From Kiloniella majae (GTDB lineage: Bacteria; Pseudomonadota; Alphaproteobacteria; Kiloniellales; Kiloniellaceae): 64,000 bases of DNA. The stretch is taken from the NCBI RefSeq assembly GCF_002118315.1, contig NZ_MTSZ01000001.1, positions 930,001 to 994,000 of the forward strand, given 5' to 3'. The translations under genes and the position numbers were made by a program. Positions 55,346-63,704 of this stretch are shown piece by piece; position 1 is the stretch's first letter; every line of letters begins with the position of its first letter. Below the pieces are notes generated by a model that searched no databases, had not been told where the DNA came from, and worked only from the letters and a program-made list of their open reading frames with translations.

Positions 55346-55464
55346 TCTCAGCAGGGCTGGATTGGTATGGATTAGGGTATAATAAATACCTCAATAAATC
55401 TAAGGCCAATGCTCTATGACAAATGAGTATCGGCCTTTAATAAATGCCGTAAAAGATCTGAAAT
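55346..55464. repeat. Copy 2 of the 119-bp imperfect direct repeat
   Basis: About 89 percent identical to 53210-53328. It holds a second, headless chrA tail (LSRAGLVWIRV then stop) and the live 3' end of the LysR gene 55414-56313. The chrA-like part is no longer connected to a coding sequence. Confidence 0.9.
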
Positions 55465-56313
55465 AAAATCAGAGATCCTGACTAGATTAGCATCGCGCAA
55501 AGATGTTTTGCTCACAGCCAGTTCAATCGGATATGGCTTCAAAGGGACAGGACAGTCAGAAAGAAATAAGCGGGACCTCTGCACCAAAACCCGGGCCGCA
55601 TGTGCAGGAATAGTCGCAACATAGTCCGTGCCAGCCAGTAAAAGATCTGTCGTTGCGAAATGTGTTGTTGAAGCGGCAATTTTACGTCGTCCTCCAGTTA
55701 CCTTTAAAGCTTCATCAACGGCCCCCACCAGACCTCCAGAAGAGATCAAGAGATGCTCGCGTTCCAAAAACTCCTCTCTGGTGAAACTACTGCCGTTTGC
55801 TGCCGGAGTTTCACTTATTGTCAAATAACATGACTGCCCAACGGATTGGCGCTGAAGACGTGAATTTGAAAGTCCGCCAGAACCGATGGCAATATCAAAC
55901 GATTTATCCAACAGCAAAGTCGCCGTCACATCGCTGAAAGACTGTTTTATAATGGGGCGTATTTCAGGAAACTCTTCTCTCAATGCTTTGATAATTATAG
56001 CCCCATAGGCAATTTCAATATCATCTGACATCCCCAGTTTAATAAAGCCAATCGCTTTATCAGCTTGAGACAATTCCAGACTTTTAGAGACCGAGTTTAA
56101 AACATCCTGTACATGAGGTTTAATTTCTATTGCCCGCGATGTTGGTGTCAATCCACCTTGGACGCGAACAAATAGTGGATCATTATAAACACCACGCAAC
56201 CGCCCCAAAGCAGCACTTACCGCCGATTGACTTATGCCAAGCTTCACTGCTGCGCGTGACGCATTTTCCTCTTCGATCAATGCATCAAAGACTTTGAAGA
56301 GATTCAGGTCCAT
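55414..56313 (-). CDS. LysR family transcriptional regulator, probable nitrile hydratase regulator
   Basis: A 299-residue LysR regulator: MDLNLFKVFDALIEEENASR and AVKLGISQSAVSAALGRLRG in the DNA-binding part, then an effector domain (IGFIKLGMSDDIEIAYG). It belongs to the same subgroup as the gene at 54402 but is clearly divergent. Its last 17 codons lie in repeat copy 2. It is divergent from the nitrile hydratase operon with a 147-base AT-rich interval, so regulation of that operon is the simplest reading. Confidence 0.9.
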   Translation of the reverse strand: MDLNLFKVFDALIEEENASRAAVKLGISQSAVSAALGRLRGVYNDPLFVRVQGGLTPTSRAIEIKPHVQDVLNSVSKSLELSQADKAIGFIKLGMSDDIEIAYGAIIIKALREEFPEIRPIIKQSFSDVTATLLLDKSFDIAIGSGGLSNSRLQRQSVGQSCYLTISETPAANGSSFTREEFLEREHLLISSGGLVGAVDEALKVTGGRRKIAASTTHFATTDLLLAGTDYVATIPAHAARVLVQRSRLFLSDCPVPLKPYPIELAVSKTSLRDANLVRISDFISDLLRHLLKADTHLS

Positions 56314-56460
56314 GATTTAAACTTCACATTATAAATCAAATTAATAATAGTTATTTACCACAGTTGTTGTATTTGTGAAAATTTTCTCCGCATACTTTCA
56401 CCAGCTTTATCCCGAAAACAAAAAACCAATACCATAAAACACAGTTAAACAGGATGTACT

Positions 56461-57105
56461 ATGGGGCACGATCACTCACACGACCATACCGATCCACCTT
56501 CTGATCCCGCACTCAGAGTCAAAGCCCTTGAATCCCTTCTTGTGGAAAAAGGGTTGGTTAATCCAGCTGCAATAGATGAGATTATTGAGACTTATGAGAC
56601 CAAAGTCGGGCCAAGAAATGGTGCCAAAGTTGTTGTTCGTGCCTGGACAGACCCAGACTTTAAATCCCTGTTACTCTCGGATGCGAACAAAGCCATTCAT
56701 TCAATGGGTTATACAGGTCGTCAGGGAGAACATATGAAAGTGGTTGAAAACACAGCCACTCAGCATAACCTCGTCGTATGTACTCTTTGTTCTTGTTATC
56801 CTTGGACAGTTCTTGGCTTGCCACCTGTTTGGTATAAGTCTGCCCCCTATCGCGCACGAGCTGTATCTGACCCCAAAGGCGTTCTGGCCGAATTTGGAAC
56901 AACACTTCCCAAAGGTATGAAAATTTCCGTCTGGGATTCAACGTCAGAAATGCGTTTTCTTGTTCTTCCCCAGCGCCCGGAAGGCACGGATGGCTGGACA
57001 GCAGAAGAGCTTGAAAAATTAGTATCACGTAATTCTATGATAGGTGTCGAACAAGCGTTAACTCCCGAAAAACTGCAAGCTATAGAAGCAAACGAAAAGT
57101 TCTGA
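56461..57105 (+). CDS. nthA: Nitrile hydratase subunit alpha, cobalt type
   Basis: Catalytic metal-binding subunit of 214 residues that hydrates nitriles to amides. The metal site [10 protein letters not shown] near residue 108 has the Cys-Thr-Leu-Cys-Ser-Cys form typical of cobalt enzymes (iron enzymes have Ser in place of Thr). The His-rich start [13 protein letters not shown] is common in the family. [21 protein letters not shown] residues (here [13 protein letters not shown]) and [16 protein letters not shown] are conserved. The beta subunit gene follows after 46 bases. Confidence 0.95.
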   Translation: MGHDHSHDHTDPPSDPALRVKALESLLVEKGLVNPAAIDEIIETYETKVGPRNGAKVVVRAWTDPDFKSLLLSDANKAIHSMGYTGRQGEHMKVVENTATQHNLVVCTLCSCYPWTVLGLPPVWYKSAPYRARAVSDPKGVLAEFGTTLPKGMKISVWDSTSEMRFLVLPQRPEGTDGWTAEELEKLVSRNSMIGVEQALTPEKLQAIEANEKF

Positions 57106-57151
57106 TCATAAACATGCAAAAACCAGAAATATTCATGACAGGAGAAACTTT

Positions 57152-57814
57152 ATGAACGGCGCACACGATCTGGGTGGGATGCATGGATTAGGACCAATCA
57201 ATCCGGAACCAGAACGGGAAGAACCTATTTTCCATGAAGAATGGGAGAAACGTGCCCTTGGCTTAACCTTAACGGCGGGTTGGCTTGGTCAGTGGAACAT
57301 CGACATTTCCCGCTTTGCCCGTGAACGCCAACACCCCGTGGCTTATCTTTCAAACAGTTATTATGAGAACTGGCTAACTGGTCTGGAAACACTACTGGTG
57401 GAACGCGGTGTTATCTCACCTGAAGAACTGGCACAAGGAAAAGCACTTAAGCCAACACCCGTAGAGCTTAAAGAGAAATGCGCCCCCGCTTCAGCGGTTC
57501 AGAGTATCCTTTCATCCGGGGGGCCATGCGATATGGCAACTGATGATCTTCAAGAATTTCAGATCGGCGATAAAATCAAAGTCGTACAATTCAACCCCAC
57601 AGGTCATACGCGCGTACCAAGATATATTCGTGGACATGAAGGTATGATTACCAACTACTACGGCAGCTTTATTTTTCCAGATGAAAATGTGCAAGATAAC
57701 AAAATAGGCCAGCACCTCTATAATGTATCTTTTGACGGCAACCAATTGTGGGGTAAGGGCAACGATACAACCATACACGTTGATCTCTGGCAAAGTTACA
57801 TGGAACCAGCATGA
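57152..57814 (+). CDS. nthB: Nitrile hydratase subunit beta
   Basis: A 220-residue beta subunit. The N terminus MNGAHDLGGMHGLGPI is the family hallmark, then FHEEWEKRALGLTLTAG, RFARERQHPVAYLSNSYYEN and the C-terminal SH3-like fold with GHTRVPRYIRGHEGMI, where Arg contacts the oxidised Cys of the alpha subunit. ACAGGAG precedes the ATG by seven bases. Its stop overlaps the activator start by four bases (ATGA). Confidence 0.95.
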   Translation: MNGAHDLGGMHGLGPINPEPEREEPIFHEEWEKRALGLTLTAGWLGQWNIDISRFARERQHPVAYLSNSYYENWLTGLETLLVERGVISPEELAQGKALKPTPVELKEKCAPASAVQSILSSGGPCDMATDDLQEFQIGDKIKVVQFNPTGHTRVPRYIRGHEGMITNYYGSFIFPDENVQDNKIGQHLYNVSFDGNQLWGKGNDTTIHVDLWQSYMEPA

Positions 57815-58167
57815 GTAATACAACCCAACACTTTTGTAGCAATCTTCCGCAAATTCCAACAGACGAAGATGGGCCTGTTTTTGCCGAACCTTGGCAAGCA
57901 CAGGCCTTTGCCCTAGCTGTCCGCCTTTGTGACGAAGGCCACTTCACTTGGTCAGAATGGGTAGATATATTCAGTCAGGAAATCAAACTTGCACAAGCAA
58001 ATGGTGACCCCGATCTAGGTAATACCTATTACAATCATTGGCTCAATGTACTAGAGAAAATTGTCACGCAAAAACAAGCGATAAAGTCAGAAGAAATGAT
58101 CGCTCGCAAAGAAGAATGGCGACAAGCATACCTTCGCACACCACACGGACATCCTGTTGAATTATAG
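57811..58167 (+). CDS. Nitrile hydratase accessory (activator) protein
   Basis: A 118-residue P14K-type activator. Cobalt-type nitrile hydratases use such a protein for alpha-subunit exchange and cobalt insertion. DGPVFAEPWQAQAFALAVRL and HFTWSEWVDIFSQEI are family segments that also resemble the N-terminal part of the beta subunit. The C-terminal flexible tail is RTPHGHPVEL. The gene overlaps nthB by four bases. No amidase or nitrilase gene is nearby, so the amide product is handled elsewhere. Confidence 0.92.
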   Translation: MSNTTQHFCSNLPQIPTDEDGPVFAEPWQAQAFALAVRLCDEGHFTWSEWVDIFSQEIKLAQANGDPDLGNTYYNHWLNVLEKIVTQKQAIKSEEMIARKEEWRQAYLRTPHGHPVEL

Positions 58168-58184
58168 TGCCCTATATATAGGTT

Positions 58185-59348
58185 TTAAGTCGGCTTTTCC
58201 TCTGTCGCCATGGCTTCGCGCCTGTTAAGAGCACCATCAATAATGGCAGGAACAATACAAAGAGCTGAGAGCAAAGCACAAATTGAAAAGCCAACACTGT
58301 CAAAAACAGGTTTGAAAGAAACAGCTCCGATAAAAACACAAAGATATGTCACAGATGAGTTCATTCCAAGAATTGCGCCCTGTTGTGTTTTATCCAAGGC
58401 AACCAAACGCCCGACGACAAGGTTTAACCCAAGGTGGTTAACCCCTCCCCAAACAAGACACAGGAACACAAGAGCATAAAAAGAGTATGAAACGAAGGCT
58501 AGGGATAAATAAGTCAAAGCCAAACCTGTAAAGACATAAAGAGCAATACGATCTGCTCCATAGCGATCAATAAACCTATCAAACAAAACGGCGCCACCAA
58601 AACCGATACCATAAAAGAGAGTTGTAAGTCCTGATGCTGCAGTTGATCGCCCCAAGGCTTCCTGTAGGTGTCCACCAAGATATGTATAAAGACCATAAAA
58701 GGCGACCATGTAAGAAGCGCAAACTAATAATCCCCGGCCGATACCGGGAACCCTAAGTGCCGTCAAAGGAGAGGTCGGCAATCCTTTGACGGCAGGGTTT
58801 CCCCAAGCTTTTGTTGCAAAAATGCTCAAGGTAACCAAAGCTGCCAGAACAGCCATAAACGTATAGACACCACGCCAATGTACATACTGGGCAATGACAG
58901 CTGAAATACTCACCCCCACAATCAAACTGAGTGTCCATCCAGTCAGGATCACACCAAGAGTTTCACTTTCTTTTCCCTTAGGAGCCACCAGTGTTGCCAG
59001 GCCATAAGCAGCAGGAAGCGCCATTCCGGCTGCAACACCAGAAAGCCCTTGGGCAAAACACAAAATGGTAAGGGTCGGCGCCATTGCCGATACACCCAAT
59101 GCTACAGAAAGCAGCAACAAGGACAGCATCAACATCAACTTGCCACCAAACCGATCAACTAATGGCGCAAGAAAAAGCGCTGAAATTGCGGTAAAAACAC
59201 CATAAACAGCAGAGGCTATCATCACCTCTGAAGCTGTTGCTCCGTCATATGATTGTGCCACCGATCCCGCAATTGGGCTCAAGACCAGGGAATTTGCCCC
59301 CACAATCGCCACAGACAGCATAAGGAGTAAAATTGGAAGAGTAAGCAT
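58185..59348 (-). CDS. MFS transporter
   Basis: A 387-residue major facilitator with 12 predicted helices. DRFGGKLMLMLSLLLL is the loop 2-3 motif, and FGGAVLFDRFIDRYGADRIALYV the matching loop in the second half. It is closest in look to sugar or drug efflux carriers of the DHA type. It is convergent with the nitrile hydratase operon and divergent from an Lrp-type gene that likely controls it. Confidence 0.9.
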   Translation of the reverse strand: MLTLPILLLMLSVAIVGANSLVLSPIAGSVAQSYDGATASEVMIASAVYGVFTAISALFLAPLVDRFGGKLMLMLSLLLLSVALGVSAMAPTLTILCFAQGLSGVAAGMALPAAYGLATLVAPKGKESETLGVILTGWTLSLIVGVSISAVIAQYVHWRGVYTFMAVLAALVTLSIFATKAWGNPAVKGLPTSPLTALRVPGIGRGLLVCASYMVAFYGLYTYLGGHLQEALGRSTAASGLTTLFYGIGFGGAVLFDRFIDRYGADRIALYVFTGLALTYLSLAFVSYSFYALVFLCLVWGGVNHLGLNLVVGRLVALDKTQQGAILGMNSSVTYLCVFIGAVSFKPVFDSVGFSICALLSALCIVPAIIDGALNRREAMATEEKPT

Positions 59349-59380
59349 AATTCCAAATCCTTGATAAATAATCTGCTATG

Positions 59381-59408
59381 AACAATAATTGCAGAATAAT
59401 TTATTGTT
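59381..59408. promoter_or_regulatory. Operator candidate between the MFS and Lrp-type genes
   Basis: Perfect inverted repeat AACAATAA / TTATTGTT with a 12-base spacer, 11 bases before the Lrp-type ATG and 32 bases from the MFS start. Size and AT-rich composition suit an Lrp/AsnC dimer site. Confidence 0.45.
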
Positions 59409-59419
59409 AAGAGGTCAAA

Positions 59420-59941
59420 ATGCAGAATGAAGAAAAAACAGATAAAATTCAGAATTCTACCCAACCTACTCGTGCTCTCGATGTAATTGACCGAAAAATA
59501 TTAAGCGAATTAACAAAAGATGCCGATACCAGTTACGCTGATTTAAGCACAAAAGTCGGTTTATCAGCCCCAGCTGTTCATGAAAGAGTGAAGCGTCTCC
59601 GTTCTTCTGGACGCATAAAGCAAACAGCGGCCTTATTGGATGGGTCAGCAGTAGGAAAACCTCTGCTAGCATTTGTGCATCTGGATACAGAAGGATGGGG
59701 CAAAACAGAAGAACTAATGGCTCTCGGCAACCTCCCCGAATTAGAAGAAATGCATTCTATAACGGGCGATTCCTGTATGCTTCTAAAAGTTCGGCTTGAA
59801 AACAGTCAGGCTTTAGAAGGTTTCTTAGCGAAACTATATCAGCTACCCGGCGTTCGAAGCACAAAAAGTTACGTTGTTTTAAGTACATACCTCGAACGCC
59901 CTGTTCAAGCTGACATCTCAAAAGAGCTAGTAACAACTTAG
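59420..59941 (+). CDS. Lrp/AsnC family transcriptional regulator
   Basis: A 173-residue regulator with a 20-residue polar N-terminal tail before the helix-turn-helix (LDVIDRKILSELTKDADTSY; LSAPAVHERVKRLRSSGRI) and a RAM domain (LLKVRLENSQALEGFL). The divergent MFS transporter is its likely target. The stop overlaps the convergent membrane-protein gene by four bases. Confidence 0.9.
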   Translation: MQNEEKTDKIQNSTQPTRALDVIDRKILSELTKDADTSYADLSTKVGLSAPAVHERVKRLRSSGRIKQTAALLDGSAVGKPLLAFVHLDTEGWGKTEELMALGNLPELEEMHSITGDSCMLLKVRLENSQALEGFLAKLYQLPGVRSTKSYVVLSTYLERPVQADISKELVTT

Positions 59942-60339
59942 GCAAGTGCAGTTACCCGTGCCCCCATAAATTGGCCTAGGGCAAAAATGGAGACAAAAAT
60001 ATTCACCCCAACAATAATAGCCACACCTTTAAGCGCGAGAAAATCGTTGAACAGTAGTACGACAACACAGCTGCTCACTACCCACCCAACATCGGCAGCA
60101 GAAATAGACATGATTTTTGGTTTGGACAAATATCGGTCCCGAATCAAAACAATCAGACTAATGGCAAAACCCAACAGCAAAACACCCAGTCCGATAAAAA
60201 CTTCGGTGATCCAGGACACTTCTTTTGTCAACATTGTCTCGGCGATAAGGCCTGGAAAGAAAATCAGAACCAATCCAGTTAAAATAGAAAAACCAGCATT
60301 AAGTCCCAAAAAGATACGGGCCCATAAATAGTTTGGCAT
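59938..60339 (-). CDS. Small four-helix membrane protein
   Basis: A 133-residue protein with four predicted membrane helices (about 8-28, 45-66, 80-100 and 105-127). The first reads ARIFLGLNAGFSILTGLVLIF. No family assignment is safe. It overlaps the convergent Lrp-type gene by four bases at their stops and has an AGGAGA ribosome site seven bases before its ATG. Confidence 0.7.
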   Translation of the reverse strand: MPNYLWARIFLGLNAGFSILTGLVLIFFPGLIAETMLTKEVSWITEVFIGLGVLLLGFAISLIVLIRDRYLSKPKIMSISAADVGWVVSSCVVVLLFNDFLALKGVAIIVGVNIFVSIFALGQFMGARVTALA

Positions 60340-60446
60340 TTATCTTCTCCTAAATTTATTTCTGCCAACCATTCATGATCTGAAAACAGGATTCAATTAC
60401 CTCAGAAGTAATAGACTTTAGGTTATTATCCCGAAATAATGCCATC

Positions 60447-61253
60447 ATGAGTTACCAAGCCCCCCATACCTCACAAGCTTTTCCCGAGCTATTAAAAAAC
60501 TGGCGCAAGAAAAGCCGGTTCAGTCAACTTGATCTGGCGTTAGAAGCAGGTCTGTCACAAAGGCATGTAAGTTTTCTGGAAACCGGAAGGTCAAAACCAA
60601 GCCGCTATTCGATCCAACAGCTTGGGCAAGCAATGAATTTACCCGCATCCGAAATCGATATTCTGATGCTAACGGCTGGCTTTGCCCCACGTACAAACAA
60701 CCGAAACTGGTCAGAGGCAACACGTACCGCTGTCAATTCATCTATCGATCATATTCTGGCAAGCCATAACCCCTACCCGGCTGTTGCCGTTGACCGGATA
60801 TGGAACCTGCAAAAAGCAAACTCTGCAGCAGGTGTTTTCTTTCAGATGCTTGGCCATGATGGCGACCCCAATATGCTAAGGGCCCTTCTAAAACCGGGAA
60901 AGGTGCGCGACAGTCTGAATAACTGGAAGGAAAAAATACAAAGCCTGATGCGCTTGTTTGAACTGGAAGTAGCTCGCCGCCCAAATGACCACGAAGCTTT
61001 CGAACTTCTTCAGGAACTAAAGAACCTTCCTGATGTCAATGCCGCTTTGGATCTAAAGACCAAAGAAGATCCACCGCCCCTGCTGACCATGCAATTTAAA
61101 CTTGAGGAGAACGACATCACATTATTTTCAATGATTACCACCGTCGGCCTGTCAAACGATGCCACGATAGAGGATATTCGAATGGAGACCTTTTTCCCTG
61201 CAGATAAGCCAACGGAACAGTGGTTTCAACACAACATCGCACCGCATTTATAA
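60447..61253 (+). CDS. XRE-type regulator with MmyB-like ligand-binding domain
   Basis: A 268-residue regulator. The N-terminal Cro/CI helix-turn-helix spans about 10-70 (FSQLDLALEAGLSQRHVSFLETGRSKPSR, shown by its key part SQRHVSFLETGRSKP). From about residue 95 the chain is an MmyB-like domain with ASHNPYPAVAVDRIWNLQKAN, which binds fatty-acid-like ligands in structurally known relatives. It sits divergent from the small membrane-protein gene, a possible target. Confidence 0.9.
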   Translation: MSYQAPHTSQAFPELLKNWRKKSRFSQLDLALEAGLSQRHVSFLETGRSKPSRYSIQQLGQAMNLPASEIDILMLTAGFAPRTNNRNWSEATRTAVNSSIDHILASHNPYPAVAVDRIWNLQKANSAAGVFFQMLGHDGDPNMLRALLKPGKVRDSLNNWKEKIQSLMRLFELEVARRPNDHEAFELLQELKNLPDVNAALDLKTKEDPPPLLTMQFKLEENDITLFSMITTVGLSNDATIEDIRMETFFPADKPTEQWFQHNIAPHL

Positions 61254-61400
61254 AGCACAATACTTTCAACACTACATTTAACTAATGGGAATAGCTAAAT
61301 CTATCCAGAGCAGACATTGATTTCAGAGACAAAAGATCATTGAAATTTTGAACGGCAGGCATAGATATAGATTTCAACTCTCATACCTACAGCTAATCTT

Positions 61401-61919
61401 TTGATAACAAATCACGTTTTTCTTTCCGAGAACTCAAATATTCAACTGCTGGCCCCACGAGAGCAGCTCAATTTTTATGATGCACAATCTGTCGTTCTGC
61501 CCGAGGAAATTACGGTGTCAGATGCATGGCGGATGATTGTCTCAAATCCTCTCCCGATAATGAAACTTGCCTTTCAAATTCGTGACAGAATATCGTCCTG
61601 TTTTGGCGTCAAACCAATCAAAGGTTTTTCAGGTCAATGGCCGGATAACTTACAAGTCGGTGACCAACTCGACTTCTTTCTGGTCGAGCACATCTCGCTA
61701 AGTGTTTTGACGTTAACCGCAAGAGACAAACATCTCGATGTGATGACCTGCATAACAACGGATAAAACCGAACTAACCATTACATCATCAGTTAAAACCC
61801 ATAACCTGTTTGGGCGTCTGTATATGTTACCAGTCGCTATTGCTCACAGATTGATTGTTCGGTCAGATCTAAAGCGTCTAAAACATAAAATGATTAAAGA
61901 TCAAAGTCCGCTGGCGTAG
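61401..61919 (+). CDS. DUF2867 domain-containing protein
   Basis: A 172-residue protein of the DUF2867 group. Motifs: DAWRMIVSNPLPIMKLAFQIRD, VGDQLDFFLVEHI and LTLTARDKHLDVMTCI, shown here in pieces. No catalytic role is known. The start is a TTG at 61401 with no good ribosome site. Its 3' end overlaps the convergent AEC transporter gene by 19 bases. Confidence 0.78.
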   Translation: MITNHVFLSENSNIQLLAPREQLNFYDAQSVVLPEEITVSDAWRMIVSNPLPIMKLAFQIRDRISSCFGVKPIKGFSGQWPDNLQVGDQLDFFLVEHISLSVLTLTARDKHLDVMTCITTDKTELTITSSVKTHNLFGRLYMLPVAIAHRLIVRSDLKRLKHKMIKDQSPLA

Positions 61920-62854
61920 GTTTTAGCCAACCATAAAACCAGAGGAATACTAAAGAAGGATACGACAGTCTGTACCGTTGACGTCGCCGCGTAGAGATCC
62001 GCATCACCCCCCATTTTCTTGGCCAACAAATAACCGTTCATTGCTGTTGGTACGGATGCGCAGACCATAAGGACGGAGAACGACAGGCCAGAGATTCCGA
62101 ACCACAAAGCCCAACCAGCCATAACAACCGGCGTGATAAACAGCTTGCCAATCAATCCCACCAGTAACTCTCTTGAGGGCTTGAGAGCGGCCTTTAGACT
62201 TAACCCGGCCCCCAAAGCCAATAGCGACATGCTCAAAGCAGCACGCCCCAGAAGGTCCGCCATTGTCATCGCGGGCTCCCAAACCGTTACATCAAGCAGG
62301 TTAAGAACAAGACCAGTCAAGACCCCCCATAGAATAGGATTAATGACGATTGTTTTTGTAATTTTTGAAAGTGACGGTCCGGACTGACCATCTGAATCTG
62401 AAAAGGTAGCCAGAATAAAAATATTCGTAATCTGTAGAAATGGCACCATGATCGCCATTGCCAGCGCAATCAAGGCACCGCCTTCTTGTCCGTAAAGCTT
62501 CAGAACAATTGCCAACGCAATAAAACCATGCCAGCGGGTTGCCGTCTGATAGACCGTGGAAAATTGCCCTCGCCTAGTTCCCCATAATCTTTGAAGTATC
62601 GGCCAAAGAGCAAGCGTAAAAAGGCCAAGACTTACCATCATGGCAAGTGCTGTAAAGACATAAGGGCCTAACTCAATCGCAGAAAGATCAGCCTTGATCA
62701 GCGTTGTTGCCAGAATACACGGGAAGAATATCCAAAAACACAGTTCTTCGAGAACCCGCCAGTGTTCCTTGGGAACAAAGTTACTTTTGCGCAGGCCAAA
62801 TCCAAGCAGAATAATTGCGAAGATCGGAAAAATACTCTCGAAAACAACTAGCAT
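61901..62854 (-). CDS. AEC family transporter
   Basis: A 317-residue permease of the auxin efflux carrier family with about ten helices. The first helix region reads FESIFPIFAIILLGFGLRK and the last part NGYLLAKKMGGDADLYAATSTVQT, a conserved broken-helix segment. Bacterial members move malonate or other organic acids. It is convergent with the DUF2867 gene, and no partner enzyme is adjacent. Confidence 0.9.
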   Translation of the reverse strand: MLVVFESIFPIFAIILLGFGLRKSNFVPKEHWRVLEELCFWIFFPCILATTLIKADLSAIELGPYVFTALAMMVSLGLFTLALWPILQRLWGTRRGQFSTVYQTATRWHGFIALAIVLKLYGQEGGALIALAMAIMVPFLQITNIFILATFSDSDGQSGPSLSKITKTIVINPILWGVLTGLVLNLLDVTVWEPAMTMADLLGRAALSMSLLALGAGLSLKAALKPSRELLVGLIGKLFITPVVMAGWALWFGISGLSFSVLMVCASVPTAMNGYLLAKKMGGDADLYAATSTVQTVVSFFSIPLVLWLAKTYASGL

Positions 62855-62969
62855 AGAGAAAGCCTGAATCGTGCGACAGGGGAAAAGAATACCCCTAACC
62901 TTAGATCAGCTTTTCATTTTCACTTCAACCACTTCCAGAATATCCCGACATTAAGAGAATATCCGCACG

Positions 62970-63701
62970 TTAAGAGCTTCCCGGAAGATACCCTCTAAGA
63001 CGTTCAGCCATAACATCCCCCTTGGTATCGTAAGGGAAGAGCGTCAGGAACTTACCGTCCCGATCCATCAGGTATGTGAGCGTACTGTGCACAGCGTCAT
63101 AATTAATCTCAGTATCATGCCCAGATCCATGATTGGTCCCGTGATTAGAATGATCTTCTTCAGACAACAAAATCTTGTGACGCTGTACCCGATAGCTTTT
63201 GGCGACCTGACTGATCTTTTCTTCTGTACCAGTCAAACCAACCAAATTTGGGTGAAACGCTGTAACATAATCAGCGAGAACTTCCTGTGTATCTCTTTCA
63301 GGATCAACCGTAATAAAGATTGGCTGAATATCCTTGGCAGACTCCCCCAATAGATCTAGGGCATCCGTAATATCGCCTAAAGTTGTCGGGCATATCGCCG
63401 GACAGTTTGTATAGCCAAAGAAGATTAACTTAAACTGACCGTCCCAATCACTATCGCGTCTCGTTTTGCCCGTGTGATCTTCAAGCTCAAAAGGACCGCC
63501 AAACAAAGCATCCAAGGCTGCAGGCCCTTTGAGGACTTTCTTATCATGTGATGTTGGCTTTTCTTGTGTTGTTGAATGACTTTCGTGGGTCACACTGGTT
63601 TCAGCAGCAAAGGTAAAACCTGTAGTCATAACCAATACTGAAAAAGCTGACACAACAGAATATTTCCAACAGGAATATCCCGATATAGAACTACGTTTCA
63701 T
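62970..63701 (-). CDS. SCO family copper chaperone-like protein
   Basis: A 243-residue thioredoxin-fold protein of the SCO1/SenC/PrrC family, which helps build the copper-A site of cytochrome oxidase. An N-terminal signal or anchor helix spans about 13-33. The metal-binding CPAIC (CxxxC) lies in FFGYTNCPAICPTTLGD, and the family His is in DAVHSTLTYLMD. FITVDPERDT is conserved. Two His-rich inserts are unusual: THESHSTTQEKPTSHDK after the anchor and EEDHSNHGTNHGSGHD near residue 190. The ATG at 63701 follows the stop of the upstream gene by three bases. Confidence 0.92.
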   Translation of the reverse strand: MKRSSISGYSCWKYSVVSAFSVLVMTTGFTFAAETSVTHESHSTTQEKPTSHDKKVLKGPAALDALFGGPFELEDHTGKTRRDSDWDGQFKLIFFGYTNCPAICPTTLGDITDALDLLGESAKDIQPIFITVDPERDTQEVLADYVTAFHPNLVGLTGTEEKISQVAKSYRVQRHKILLSEEDHSNHGTNHGSGHDTEINYDAVHSTLTYLMDRDGKFLTLFPYDTKGDVMAERLRGYLPGSS

Positions 63702-63704
63702 CAA

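Noticed and set aside
53210-55464. The NmrA/LysR segment as a transposon
   Set aside because: No transposase and no terminal inverted repeats; a 119-bp imperfect repeat is too long for a target-site duplication.
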